A DNA stretch of 64,000 nucleotides from Pseudomonas sp. ANT_H12B (GTDB taxonomy: Bacteria; Pseudomonadota; Gammaproteobacteria; Pseudomonadales; Pseudomonadaceae). Both the position numbers and the translations under genes were made by a program. Under the pieces are notes generated by a model. That model had not been told where the DNA came from, made no database searches, and saw nothing but the letters and a program-made list of their open reading frames with translations. The stretch lies in assembly GCF_008369325.1 (NCBI RefSeq), contig NZ_VOBI01000002.1:310001-374000 (forward strand), read 5' to 3'. Each line of letters begins with the position of its first letter. The first letter of the stretch is position 1. Below, in pieces: positions 40,385 through 49,139 of this stretch.

Positions 40385-41761
40385 ATGGCTATCAGCGTTT
40401 TCGACCTGTTCAAAATCGGCATTGGCCCTTCCAGTTCTCACACCGTGGGGCCTATGCGGGCCGCGGCGTTGTTCGTGCAAGGTTTGCGTGAGCAGGGTCT
40501 TTTGGAACAAGTAAGGCGCGTTGAAGTTCAGCTTTATGGTTCGTTGTCGGCCACCGGCATCGGCCACGGCAGTGATAACGCCGTGATCATGGGGCTGATG
40601 GGCGAGTGGCCGGATGCGATCGATCCGTCGCAAATCGGTATTCGCATCGAAACCCTGCGCGAAACTCACACGCTGTTGCTCGACGGTCGCCTGTCGGTCC
40701 CGTTCATCTGGGGCCGCGACATGCGTCTGATCGACGAAAACCTGCCATTCCATCCCAACGCCATGACCCTGATCGTCGAAGGCGATCACGGTGAGCTGCA
40801 TCGCGACACCTACTATTCCATTGGCGGCGGTTTTGTCGTCGATGAGGCACAGGCCTCCAGCGGCGTGGTCGATCTGGATCGCACCGTATTACCGTATGAC
40901 TTTTCCAGCGCCGTCGAACTGCTCAGCCTCTGCCAGAAACACAACCTGCGCGTGGCCGAATTGATGATGGCCAACGAGAGGGTCTGGCGCAGCGAAGAGG
41001 AAATTCGCGCCGGCCTGATGACACTCTGGCGCGCCATGCAGGATTGCGTCGACCAAGGCCTCAAGCACGAAGGCATCCTGCCCGGCGGCCTGAATGTGCG
41101 CCGTCGTGCGGCCAAACTGCATCGCAGTCTGCAGGAGTTGGGCAAACCCAACGTGATCGGCTCGACGCTGAGCGCGATGGAGTGGGTCAACCTGTTCGCC
41201 CTGGCAGTCAACGAAGAAAACGCCGCGGGCGGGCGCATGGTCACGGCACCGACCAACGGCGCGGCGGGGATTATTCCGGCGGTGCTGCACTACTTCATGA
41301 AGTTCAGCGAGGTGGTGACTGACGCCAACGTCGTCGACTACTTCCTCAGTGCGGCGGCGGTAGGGATTCTGTGCAAGAAGAACGCTTCGATTTCCGGTGC
41401 CGAAGTCGGCTGCCAGGGCGAAGTCGGTTCAGCCTGCGCCATGGCGGCGGCTGGGTTGGCGGAGATTCTCGGCGCCACGCCGGAACAGTTGTGCAACGCG
41501 GCGGAAATCGGCCTGGAACACAACCTCGGCCTGACCTGCGACCCGGTCGGCGGGCTGGTGCAAGTGCCGTGCATCGAGCGCAATGCGATTGCCGCGGTGA
41601 AAGCCATCAATGCCGCGCAGATGGCGTTGCGGGGCGATGGTCAGCACTTTATCTCGCTGGATCGGGTGATCCGCACCATGCGTGATACCGGGGCGGATAT
41701 GCATGACAAATATAAAGAGACATCGCGGGGCGGGTTGGCGGTGAGTGCGGTTGAGTGTTGA
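40385..41761 (+). CDS. sdaB: L-serine ammonia-lyase (L-serine dehydratase)
   Basis: Iron-sulfur L-serine dehydratase that makes pyruvate and ammonia; in this locus it consumes serine formed from glycine at the end of betaine catabolism. 458 residues from the ATG at 40385 ([20 protein letters not shown]). Signature [16 protein letters not shown] at residue 11, cluster cysteines in [22 protein letters not shown] and [14 protein letters not shown]. The ORF start at 40316 is not supported. Divergent from cbcX. Orthologue of PA5379. Confidence 0.95.
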   Translation: MAISVFDLFKIGIGPSSSHTVGPMRAAALFVQGLREQGLLEQVRRVEVQLYGSLSATGIGHGSDNAVIMGLMGEWPDAIDPSQIGIRIETLRETHTLLLDGRLSVPFIWGRDMRLIDENLPFHPNAMTLIVEGDHGELHRDTYYSIGGGFVVDEAQASSGVVDLDRTVLPYDFSSAVELLSLCQKHNLRVAELMMANERVWRSEEEIRAGLMTLWRAMQDCVDQGLKHEGILPGGLNVRRRAAKLHRSLQELGKPNVIGSTLSAMEWVNLFALAVNEENAAGGRMVTAPTNGAAGIIPAVLHYFMKFSEVVTDANVVDYFLSAAAVGILCKKNASISGAEVGCQGEVGSACAMAAAGLAEILGATPEQLCNAAEIGLEHNLGLTCDPVGGLVQVPCIERNAIAAVKAINAAQMALRGDGQHFISLDRVIRTMRDTGADMHDKYKETSRGGLAVSAVEC

Positions 41762-41775
41762 TACCGCGTCGCCCC

Positions 41776-41868
41776 AATCGCTGGCAAGCCAGCTCCCACA
41801 GGGATCTCTGGTGTGAAGGCTATCTATGCGACATAGCAGAACCTTGTGGGAGCTTGCCAGCGATAGTG
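41776..41868. repeat. REP doublet, GCTGGCAAGCC variant
   Basis: ATCGCTGGCAAGCCAGCTCC and GTGGGAGCTTGCCAGCGAT in opposite orientation, downstream of sdaB. The rest of 41869-42164 shows nothing I can assign. Confidence 0.8.
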
Positions 41869-42164
41869 TCAGACCAGTCAAAACTGCGCGCCAAGTGAAC
41901 ACCGAAATCAAAACGCGCCACGTTTTGGAGCGTCGCTTACAGATAAGCGACTTCCCGAAAGCCAGGATCCAGTTTGGCCATTACCGCCTGTCACCCGTGC
42001 TTGTGGTGACACTCTTCTCCAGCACGTCGCAGCCCTGTTCCCACAAGTGCTACCGATTTGCTCACGCGCTACGGAACAGAGCGTTTGCTTCCATTGATGG
42101 CACTTATAACCCCCACTCACGGCGCGGCTTATATAGACGCGCCGCGACGTCGTTTTCAGGAGTT

Positions 42165-42201
42165 ATTGAACGGCCATTCAATTTTAGGCATGGCATTTGC
42201 T
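42165..42201 (+). promoter_or_regulatory. Sigma-54 promoter of gbdR with abutting inverted repeat
   Basis: AGGCATGGCATTTGCT (42186-42201) has the -24 GG, -12 GC and the correct 10-bp gap; only two consensus positions differ. The start of transcription would be near 42212, 85 bp before gbdR. ATTGAA (42165-42170) and TTCAAT (42177-42182) form an inverted repeat 3 bp upstream. P. aeruginosa gbdR is reported to depend on NtrC and CbrB, which act with sigma-54. Confidence 0.65.
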
Positions 42202-42296
42202 CTGTCATTACAAAGCCCGTCTCCACGCGAGAACGATGGCAATAACAAGAGCCTCCGCCTGAGGCCATCACCCGCTTTGTGTGAGGAGATACCGCG

Positions 42297-43400
42297 ATGA
42301 CGACGTTCAACTCCGGGGCCCAACCCCAGAACCGTGCGCCTCAATCCATCGGCTTTTTGCTGCTGGACAATTTCACGCTTATTTCTCTGGCCTCCGCAGT
42401 CGAACCCCTGCGCATGGCCAACCAATTGTCCGGTCGCGAGCTGTATCGCTGGACCACACTCACCGTCGATGGTGGTCAGGTCTGGGCCAGTGATGGTCTG
42501 CAGATCACCCCCGACTGCTCCATGCACAAAGCGCCTGCCCTGGACACCATCATTGTCTGCGGCGGAATCGGCATCCAGCGCACTGTTACTCGCGAACACG
42601 TGTCGTGGCTGCAAAGCCAGGCGCGTCAGTCGCGCCGTCTCGGTGCTGTTTGTACCGGCAGCTGGGCCCTGGCGTGCGCCGGCCTGCTGGACGGTTTCGA
42701 TTGCAGCGTGCACTGGGAATGCCTGGCCGCTATGCAGGAAGCGTTTCCGCGTGTGGCCATGAGCACCCGGTTGTTCACCCTCGACCGTAACCGTTTCACC
42801 AGTTCCGGCGGCACCGCGCCGCTGGACATGATGCTGCACCTGATCAGCCGCGATCATGGTCGTGAACTGTCGGCAGCCATCTCGGAAATGTTCGTCTATG
42901 AGCGCATCCGCAACGAGCAGGATCACCAGCGTGTGCCGCTCAAGCACATGCTTGGTACCAACCAGCCGAAGTTGCAGGAAATCGTCGCGCTGATGGAAGC
43001 CAACCTGGAAGAGCCGATCGACCTCGACGAACTGGCGGTGTACGTCGCTGTGTCGCGTCGTCAGCTGGAGCGGCTGTTCCAGAAATACCTGCACTGCTCG
43101 CCGTCGCGTTACTACCTGAAACTGCGTTTGATCCGTGCTCGGCAACTGCTCAAGCAAACACCGATGTCGATCATCGAAGTGGCGTCGGTATGTGGTTTCG
43201 TTTCCACGCCGCACTTCTCCAAGTGCTACCGCGAATACTTCGGCATTCCACCGCGTGACGAGCGCGTAGGTTCCAACACCACGCAACAAGTGGCGATGAT
43301 GCCGCTGCCGCAAGCGTTGGTGCTGTCGCCGTTGTCCGGGCCGTTGTCGGCGTTGAGTCAGGCGCGCAACGAGTCGACGTTTGCCAGCGTAAGGCTCTGA
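42297..43400 (+). CDS. gbdR: AraC-family activator GbdR (GATase1-like domain)
   Basis: Glycine betaine/dimethylglycine-responsive activator of betaine catabolism. 367 residues, GAGGAG 8 bp before the ATG. N-terminal DJ-1/GATase-like domain (SIGFLLLDNFTLISLASAVEPLRMAN ... GAVCTGSWALACAGLLDG, with the nucleophile-elbow Cys) as sensor; C-terminal two-helix AraC domain (LDELAVYVAVSRRQLERLF and MSIIEVASVCGFVSTPHFSKCYREYFG). Lies between sdaB and the small conserved gene, as PA5380 does. Confidence 0.95.
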   Translation: MTTFNSGAQPQNRAPQSIGFLLLDNFTLISLASAVEPLRMANQLSGRELYRWTTLTVDGGQVWASDGLQITPDCSMHKAPALDTIIVCGGIGIQRTVTREHVSWLQSQARQSRRLGAVCTGSWALACAGLLDGFDCSVHWECLAAMQEAFPRVAMSTRLFTLDRNRFTSSGGTAPLDMMLHLISRDHGRELSAAISEMFVYERIRNEQDHQRVPLKHMLGTNQPKLQEIVALMEANLEEPIDLDELAVYVAVSRRQLERLFQKYLHCSPSRYYLKLRLIRARQLLKQTPMSIIEVASVCGFVSTPHFSKCYREYFGIPPRDERVGSNTTQQVAMMPLPQALVLSPLSGPLSALSQARNESTFASVRL

Positions 43401-43405
43401 CGCTC

Positions 43406-43438
43406 TGATCGTTCCCACGCAGAGCGTGGGAACGATCA
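43406..43438. repeat. Perfect GATCGTTCCC palindrome
   Basis: TGATCGTTCCCACGC and GCGTGGGAACGATCA, a perfect 15-bp stem with loop AGA between the convergent gbdR and the next gene. It could act as a transcription barrier. Confidence 0.9.
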
Positions 43439-43452
43439 TGGCGAGGCGATAC

Positions 43453-43716
43453 TCAGGCGCTACGGCTCTGCTGATACTCCGCCAACGCGGGCAGCAATTG
43501 CCTGTCGATGGCTTGGCGCACGGCCGGCAGGATGGTCGCGCTGCTGGTGTACATCTGCTTGACCATGGTCCGCAGTTCCGTTGCCCGTTCGTTGTTCAAA
43601 CCCCGTACCGCGCATTCGCAGGCCTGCTCGGCGGTTGCACCAGGGGGCACTGCAAACCCTAACGCCTTGAGCTGGCCCAACAGGTCTTCCTGGTCAATCA
43701 AATCGGCATACATCAT
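43453..43716 (-). CDS. Conserved hypothetical small protein (PA5381-like)
   Basis: 87 residues from the ATG at 43716 (MMYADLIDQEDLLGQLKALG), AAGGA 7 bp upstream; the ORF to 43782 is too long. Mostly helical, with GATAEQACECAVRGLNNERATELRTMVKQ in the middle and no signal peptide. Its place next to gbdR matches PA5381 in P. aeruginosa. Function unknown; a role in quaternary-amine metabolism is only implied by place. Confidence 0.75.
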   Translation of the reverse strand: MMYADLIDQEDLLGQLKALGFAVPPGATAEQACECAVRGLNNERATELRTMVKQMYTSSATILPAVRQAIDRQLLPALAEYQQSRSA

Positions 43717-43739
43717 GACGCAATCCTTCTTCAGGGAAC

Positions 43740-43972
43740 GGTGTCGTGGTTCGATTCTCGTAGGGGTACGGAGTGGCGGCAAGGACGATTTGTCGCAATG
43801 GCCGCAATACCTATGAACAGGTCGTTTTCGGCTAACTTGCGAGAAGGGAGAGTGGGCACACTGGGATCAGCTGGCTTCACGAAGGTTTGGTCACCCTCGC
43901 GCAACGGCTCCTCAACAGTACCCTCCTCAGCTCCGATCCTGTCACGGCTTGATCGGGGTTTTTTTTGCCTGT
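43740..43972 (+). ncRNA. Possible small RNA or leaderless transcript ending in an orphan terminator
   Basis: About 230 bp between divergent or converging genes with no supportable ORF. At the end CCGATC (43933-43938) pairs with GATCGG (43951-43956), followed by GG and eight T (to 43966), a good plus-strand terminator. No annotated plus-strand gene lies upstream except gbdR, which ends 530 bp before beyond a palindrome. I do not recognise an RNA family. Confidence 0.3.
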
Positions 43973-44006
43973 GAATCAGGGAGGAATGAGGTGTTTGAGC
44001 CGACGC

Positions 44007-44094
44007 CATCGCGAGCAGGCTCACTCCCACATTCGACCGCATTCTCCTGTTAGAACTCGGTCAACTGTGGGAGTGAGCCTGCTCGCGATGAACG
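44007..44094. repeat. REP doublet (inverted pair)
   Basis: CATCGCGAGCAGGCTCACTC and GTGGGAGTGAGCCTGCTCGC in opposite orientation past the dioxygenase gene. Confidence 0.88.
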
Positions 44095-44104
44095 ATGACG
44101 CGGT

Positions 44105-45268
44105 CTAGCGTTGCAACACAAGGATGCGCGACAACAACTCATCACGATCGACATAGCACCCCTGAAAATGCCGGGCGCCGGTGGCGGGGTCGAAAGCGTT
44201 GCGGGCGTGGAGGGTGCGGCGGTTGTCGAAACACCACATTTCGCCGGGATTTAACCGCGTCATCACCCGGAATCGCATTTCCCGGGTCATCGCAATAAAG
44301 CGGCGGTAGGCATGATAGAGAGCGGGCATCTGCTCGACCGAAGCATCGAACGGGCCGCGCAGAAAGTTCGCCATGCGGATTTCCGACACCTGCCCCAATG
44401 CATCCAGGGCAATGATCGGTGCGAGGCAGCGGTAGTCGCTGTGGCGGTCTTTGTTGCGGAGCTCCACGGGGATTTCACACAAGGCTTTAAACGCCTCGGG
44501 ATCTTCCTGGCACAGGGCTTCGGCGATGGCAAAACCATCAACGAAAATACTCTCGCCACCCTCGGCGTCATTCACCAGGCAATGCAGAAATTGCAGCCCC
44601 GGTTGCAGCTCCCGAGTCGGCAAATCGCTGTGCAACGGCAGGTTAAAAGCGGTGTAGGCATTGCTGTCGGCATCGGCCTTGGATTGCACGTTGAACAGCA
44701 CGCCGAAATTGCTCTCGCGGATGAAGGAAATCCGTTGGGCAATCAGCTTCAGCGAACCCGGTTCGGTGGGCACGCCACGGACCTGGGTCAGGCCGATATC
44801 GCGCACCGCCAGCAGCCATTGCAGCAACGCGTCGTTGTCATTCATCAACGCCTGATACTCGAACACCGGCAGCTTCAGATGGTTGTCCCACAGCTGACTT
44901 TTCGGCTTGGGGGCGCGGCGTTCGGCGCGGGATTCATCGTCATAGGCATGGGCGCGCAACCAGCCTGGATCGAAGCGGCTGAGGTGGCCGTCCTGCCAGT
45001 CGACGCAGAGGCATCCTTGCGCATCGACGCTTGCCTGAGTCGCGATCAGGTTTTCTTCGACGTCGACAATTTCCAGCACTTGCTCGCGGGTCACGGTGTA
45101 GACGCACAGCGGGCACGGACAGTTGTCGCGCAACCACTGATGATGAAAGGGGCTGACCCTGCCGTCGGCCCACTTCACTTGAATTCGATCCGTCAGTGTT
45201 TGCACGGCGGTTAACGCGCTGATCAACGGGTAGGTACGGAAGTCGGCAAAAGCGGCGGCGGTGTTCAT
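44105..45268 (-). CDS. Gamma-butyrobetaine dioxygenase (2-oxoglutarate/Fe(II))
   Basis: Hydroxylates gamma-butyrobetaine to L-carnitine. 387 residues, AAGGAG 6 bp before the ATG. N-terminal zinc-binding domain (about 25-110) with CPCPLC; C-terminal TauD-type oxygenase (about 140-385) with the iron ligands in NLPLHSDLPTRE (His, Asp) and RTLHAR (distal His), and Arg for 2-oxoglutarate further on. 13 bp after cdhB, so it is the last gene of the caiX-cdhC-cdhA-cdhB operon. It feeds that pathway with carnitine. In P. aeruginosa this position is held by the lipase gene hocS, as far as I recall. Confidence 0.88.
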   Translation of the reverse strand: MNTAAAFADFRTYPLISALTAVQTLTDRIQVKWADGRVSPFHHQWLRDNCPCPLCVYTVTREQVLEIVDVEENLIATQASVDAQGCLCVDWQDGHLSRFDPGWLRAHAYDDESRAERRAPKPKSQLWDNHLKLPVFEYQALMNDNDALLQWLLAVRDIGLTQVRGVPTEPGSLKLIAQRISFIRESNFGVLFNVQSKADADSNAYTAFNLPLHSDLPTRELQPGLQFLHCLVNDAEGGESIFVDGFAIAEALCQEDPEAFKALCEIPVELRNKDRHSDYRCLAPIIALDALGQVSEIRMANFLRGPFDASVEQMPALYHAYRRFIAMTREMRFRVMTRLNPGEMWCFDNRRTLHARNAFDPATGARHFQGCYVDRDELLSRILVLQR

Positions 45269-45281
45269 GGCGATCTCCTTG

Positions 45282-45758
45282 TTATTTTTGGGGGGGTAAA
45301 GCGATCACTCGACCAATGTAGGCGGGGGCGGGAAGGCCGGTTTGCTCAGCGACGATGGCTTGCAGCTTGCTCAAGGTTTCTTCGCAGAACGGCGCGGATC
45401 GCGGCCCGGCGAGGTCGACGTGCAGCAGCATTTGCTCGTTGCCTGCCAGTTCCTTGTCATCGCCCACCAGATGCAGGCTGTGATAGAGGTGCAGGCGTTT
45501 GCCGTCGTGGCCGATGATGTGGGTGTGCACTTCAACATCGGCGTCGAGCTTCACTTCGTGCAGGTAATTGAGGTGCAGTTCGAGGGTGAACAGCGAGTTA
45601 CCGCTGGCTTCGCGGTTGTTGCTGTCCATGCCGAGGCGATCCATCAGCGCGTCGGTAGCGTAGCTGAAGATGAGCAGGTAGAACGCGTCGCGCAGGTGGC
45701 CGTTGTAATCGACCCAATCCGGGATGATTTTGGTTTGGTAGGTGGTGAGGGTGGGCAT
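45282..45758 (-). CDS. cdhB: Betainyl-CoA thioesterase CdhB
   Basis: Hot-dog fold thioesterase that hydrolyses betainyl-CoA to glycine betaine and CoA in carnitine catabolism. 158 residues from the ATG at 45758 (MPTLTTYQTKIIPDWVDYNGHLRDAFY); the longer ORF to 45818 overlaps a repeat. The 4-hydroxybenzoyl-CoA thioesterase-like signature PDWVDYNGHLRDAFYLLIFSYATD is at residue 13. Position in the operon supports the specific call. Confidence 0.88.
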   Translation of the reverse strand: MPTLTTYQTKIIPDWVDYNGHLRDAFYLLIFSYATDALMDRLGMDSNNREASGNSLFTLELHLNYLHEVKLDADVEVHTHIIGHDGKRLHLYHSLHLVGDDKELAGNEQMLLHVDLAGPRSAPFCEETLSKLQAIVAEQTGLPAPAYIGRVIALPPQK

Positions 45759-45783
45759 GATTCTCTCCAGGCAGGATCGGGGA

Positions 45784-45893
45784 TGATCGTTCCCACGCTC
45801 CGCGTGGGAATGCCTCAATGGACGCTCTGCGTCCGCTCTTTGGAACGCGGAGCGTCCCGGGCTGCATTCCCACGCAGAGCGTGGGAACGATCA
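45784..45893. repeat. GATCGTTCCC repeat, long form
   Basis: GATCGTTCCCACGCTCCGCG at the left, GGACGCTCTGCGTCC and GGAACGCGGAGCGTCC inside, and GCGTGGGAACGATCAG at the right. It separates cdhA from cdhB. Confidence 0.85.
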
Positions 45894-45901
45894 GTGCGCA
45901 G

Positions 45902-46867
45902 TTACTCGCTGAACGCCATCCCGTGCTTTTCCTTGGTGGTTTTCACCGCCTCCAGCACTGCCAGCAAGCAATCATCACGATAGCGCTCCAGCGCCGAAAT
46001 GCTGTGCGTGCCCAACTGCTCACTGGTGCCATCCACCACATCATCGATCAACTTGTCGGTCAGCTCCGGCGCCGGCAAATATGTCCACGGCAATTGCAAC
46101 GCCGGACCGAACTGCGCCATGAAGTGGCGCATGCCCGCGTCGCCACCCGCCAGGGTGTAAGTCAAAAACGTACCCATGAACGACCAGCGCAGCCCCGCGC
46201 CAAAGCGGATCGCATCGTCAATCTCACCGGTGGTCGCCACGCCGTCGTTGACCAGGTGCAACGCTTCACGCCACAGCGCTTCCAGCAAGCGGTCAGCGAT
46301 AAACCCGGGCACTTCCTTGCGCACATGCAACGGGCGCATGCCCAAGGATTTGTAAACTTTCATCGCCGCTTGAACGGCTTCAGGCGCGGTGTTTTTGCCG
46401 CCGACCACTTCGACCAATGGCAGCAAGTAAACCGGGTTGAACGGGTGCCCGACCACGCAGCGTTCCGGGTGCGTCGAATTCTCGTAGAACTCGCTTGGCA
46501 ACAGGCCCGACGTACTTGAACCGATCAGCGCATCGGGCTTGGCCGCGGCGCTGATCTTGCTGTGCAGTTCCAGTTTCAGGTCCAGACGCTCAGGGGCGCT
46601 TTCCTGAATGAAGTCCGCATCACGCACGCATTCTTCAATCGTCGCGACAAAGCGCAGTCGATCCTGCGATGCGCCGGGTGCCAGGCCTTGTTTCGCAAGC
46701 GCTCCCCAGGCATTGGCGACGCGCTTGCGCAGGGCCGCTTCGGCACCAGGCGCCGGGTCCCAGGCGACCACGTCGAGGCCGTGGGCGAGGGCGCGGGACA
46801 CCCAACCGCTGCCGATGACACCGCTGCCCAGAGCGGCGAAGGTTTTGATTTCGGTGATAAAGCTCAT
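45902..46867 (-). CDS. cdhA: L-carnitine dehydrogenase CdhA
   Basis: NAD+-dependent oxidation of L-carnitine to 3-dehydrocarnitine. 321 residues from the ATG at 46867 ([19 protein letters not shown]) with AGGA upstream, matching the P. aeruginosa length. Rossmann motif [20 protein letters not shown] and the 3-hydroxyacyl-CoA-dehydrogenase-type [17 protein letters not shown] segment. It is separated from cdhB by a GATCGTTCCC repeat. Confidence 0.93.
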   Translation of the reverse strand: MSFITEIKTFAALGSGVIGSGWVSRALAHGLDVVAWDPAPGAEAALRKRVANAWGALAKQGLAPGASQDRLRFVATIEECVRDADFIQESAPERLDLKLELHSKISAAAKPDALIGSSTSGLLPSEFYENSTHPERCVVGHPFNPVYLLPLVEVVGGKNTAPEAVQAAMKVYKSLGMRPLHVRKEVPGFIADRLLEALWREALHLVNDGVATTGEIDDAIRFGAGLRWSFMGTFLTYTLAGGDAGMRHFMAQFGPALQLPWTYLPAPELTDKLIDDVVDGTSEQLGTHSISALERYRDDCLLAVLEAVKTTKEKHGMAFSE

Positions 46868-46898
46868 GGTCACTTCCTGAATTTGGCTCGGAAAAAAC

Positions 46899-46991
46899 TG
46901 TGGGAGCGAGCCTGCTCGCGATGGCGTCGGTACATCCGATGCATCAATTGAGGCAGGTAAACCGCTATCGCGAGCAGGCTCACTCCCACAG
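46899..46991. repeat. REP doublet (inverted pair)
   Basis: GTGGGAGCGAGCCTGCTCGC and TATCGCGAGCAGGCTCACTC between cdhC and cdhA. Confidence 0.9.
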
Positions 46992-47009
46992 GGGGAAAGT
47001 GTGTAAGGG

Positions 47010-47897
47010 TCAACTGCGCTTGGTCAGGCCCATTTTTTCCCGGCCTTCAGCCGGCGTCAGAACGCGAGCGCCAAGACGGCTGAGGATCTCCGAGGCGCGT
47101 TCGACCAGTTGGCCGTTGGTCGCCAGCACGCCCTTGTCCAGCCAGATGTTGTCTTCCAGGCCGACCCGCACGTTGCCGCCCAGCAGCACGGCTTGCGCGG
47201 CCATCGGCATTTGCATGCGACCGATGCCAAACCCGGCCCAGACTGCATTGGCAGGCAGGTTGTCGACCATGGCTTTCATGGTGGTGGTGTCGGCCGGTGC
47301 GCCCCACGGGATGCCCAGGCAGAGCTGGAACAGCGGGTCGTCGAGCAGACCTTCCTTGATCAACTGTTTGGCGAACCACAGGTGACCGGTGTCGAAAATT
47401 TCCAGCTCGGCCTTCACGCCCAGCTCTTGAATGCGTTTGGCGCCAGCGCGCAGCTGGGCAGGGGTGGACACGTAAATGGTGTCGCCGTCGCCGAAGTTCA
47501 GGGTGCCGCAATCGAGCGTGCAGATTTCCGGCAGCAGTGCTTCAACATGGGCCAGACGGGTCAGCGGGCCGACCAGGTCGGTGTTGGGGCCGAACTCCAT
47601 CGGGTTCTCACCGGCGCCGATTTCCAGGTCGCCGCCCATGCCGGCGGTAAGGTTGACGATGATGTCTACGTCGGCTTCGCGGATGCGCTCCATCACTTCG
47701 CGATACAGCGCTACATCACGGCTGAATTTGCCGGTTTCGGGGTTACGAACGTGGCAGTGAACGACCGTGGCTCCGGCCTTGGCGGCTTCCACGGCGGCCG
47801 CGGCGATTTGTTTCGGGGTGACCGGCACGTGTGGGCTCTTGCTGGTCGTGTCGCCAGCACCGGTGAGTGCGCAGGTGATGATGACGTCGTGGTTCAT
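47010..47897 (-). CDS. cdhC: 3-dehydrocarnitine:acetyl-CoA trimethylamine-type cleavage enzyme (BKACE) CdhC
   Basis: Beta-keto acid cleavage enzyme that splits 3-dehydrocarnitine with acetyl-CoA into betainyl-CoA and acetoacetate. 295 residues. Family features: [27 protein letters not shown] (start), [17 protein letters not shown] (zinc His pair), GVNWTGM-type loops later. The TIM-barrel DUF849 domain covers almost the whole protein. AAGGAA precedes the ATG. 74 bp after caiX; same operon. Confidence 0.92.
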   Translation of the reverse strand: MNHDVIITCALTGAGDTTSKSPHVPVTPKQIAAAAVEAAKAGATVVHCHVRNPETGKFSRDVALYREVMERIREADVDIIVNLTAGMGGDLEIGAGENPMEFGPNTDLVGPLTRLAHVEALLPEICTLDCGTLNFGDGDTIYVSTPAQLRAGAKRIQELGVKAELEIFDTGHLWFAKQLIKEGLLDDPLFQLCLGIPWGAPADTTTMKAMVDNLPANAVWAGFGIGRMQMPMAAQAVLLGGNVRVGLEDNIWLDKGVLATNGQLVERASEILSRLGARVLTPAEGREKMGLTKRS

Positions 47898-47971
47898 GAG
47901 GCGGGTTCCTTGCAGGCGTGATGATTCCGTTCGCAGCCCGGTCGGGCTGCGAGGCGGTGGTTCAATCAGGT

Positions 47972-48916
47972 TTATTTGGTCGTCAGTTTCAGGTTTTCAG
48001 CCGCTGGTTTGCCATCGAAGGTGGTCACGCCTTCGAGCCAGCGTTGCTTGTCTTGCGGGTGATCCTTCAGCCATTGCTTGGCTGATTCGAAGGCGTCCTT
48101 GTGATCCAGCAGCGGCTGCATCATCCGGCTCTCGTCTTCGGCGGTGTAGGTCAGGTTGCTCAGCAGGCGACCGATGTTCGGGCATTGCTGGGCGTAGTTC
48201 GGCGAGGTAACGGTCCAGACGGTGGCCATGCCTTCGTTCGGGCCCAGGGCGTCTTCACTGCCGGTGAGGTAAGTCATTTGCACGTTGACGTTCATTGGGT
48301 GCGGCGCCCAGCCGAAGAACACCACGGCTTCCTTGCGCCGCACGGCGCGATCCACCGCCGCGAGCATGCCGGCTTCGCTGGATTCGACCAGTTGGAACTT
48401 GCCGAGGCCAAACTGGTTCTTGGCGATCATCGCCTTGATCTGGGTGTTGGCGCCCGAGCCTGGCTCGATGCCGTAGATTTTGCCGCCCAGTTCTTTTTCG
48501 AACTTGGCGATGTCGGCGAAGGTTTTCAGGCCCTTGTCGGCGAGGTAAGTCGGTACGGCAAGGGTGGCGCGGGCGTCCTTGAGGCTTGGCGCCTCAAGCA
48601 CCTTGACCTGCTTGGCATCGACGAACGGGGTGATGGTCTGGGTCATCAGCGGGTTCCAGTAGCCCAGGAACAAGTCCAGGCGCTGGTCGCGGATCCCGGC
48701 GAAGATGATTTGCTGGGAGGCGCTGGTTTGTTTGGTGTTGTAGCCGAGGCCGTCGAGCAGGACCTGGGTCATGGCACTGGTGGCGATCACGTCGGTCCAG
48801 TTCACTACGCCCATGCGTACGTTCTGGCACGATGCGGGTTCGGCCGCCATGACACTGGCGCTCAAGAAAGCGGTACCGCTGAGTGCAAGAACACAGCTGC
48901 TGATCAGTCGTTTCAT
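47972..48916 (-). CDS. caiX: Carnitine-binding periplasmic protein CaiX
   Basis: 314 residues from the ATG at 48916 ([20 protein letters not shown]), GAGGAA upstream. Signal peptide cleaved near VMAAEPASC. OpuAC-type binding protein, paralogue of CbcX in this window ([46 protein letters not shown]). No permease gene follows, so it is expected to use CbcVW, as shown for CaiX in P. aeruginosa. First gene of the carnitine operon and divergent from cdhR. Confidence 0.93.
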   Translation of the reverse strand: MKRLISSCVLALSGTAFLSASVMAAEPASCQNVRMGVVNWTDVIATSAMTQVLLDGLGYNTKQTSASQQIIFAGIRDQRLDLFLGYWNPLMTQTITPFVDAKQVKVLEAPSLKDARATLAVPTYLADKGLKTFADIAKFEKELGGKIYGIEPGSGANTQIKAMIAKNQFGLGKFQLVESSEAGMLAAVDRAVRRKEAVVFFGWAPHPMNVNVQMTYLTGSEDALGPNEGMATVWTVTSPNYAQQCPNIGRLLSNLTYTAEDESRMMQPLLDHKDAFESAKQWLKDHPQDKQRWLEGVTTFDGKPAAENLKLTTK

Positions 48917-49004
48917 GTCGGGTTCCTCGGCAGACGTTATTGTGGGTTCCGGCATCTTCGTGCGCCGGTGATGACAAGTTACGCAGCTAAGCCCCTATGA
49001 AAGC

Positions 49005-49039
49005 GCACTGCGGCGACCAGCTCTTGCACTGCAGCGACC
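49005..49039 (+). promoter_or_regulatory. Direct repeat with 21-bp period between caiX and cdhR, candidate CdhR/GbdR site
   Basis: GCACTGCGGCGACC (49005-49018) and GCACTGCAGCGACC (49026-49039), 13 of 14 identical, period exactly 21 bp. It lies about 90-120 bp upstream of caiX and 100-135 bp upstream of cdhR, in the divergent promoter region. The GCGACC end recurs in the cbcX-upstream repeat. Confidence 0.7.
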
Positions 49040-49139
49040 TGTGCTCTTGAATGCCGGGTGCAAGTGGCGTATCAACGTCCACACGCTACCCGCCCTCTCG
49101 TTACCTGGCCTCTTTTTACCTGCTAAGCGAGTGCGCTCC

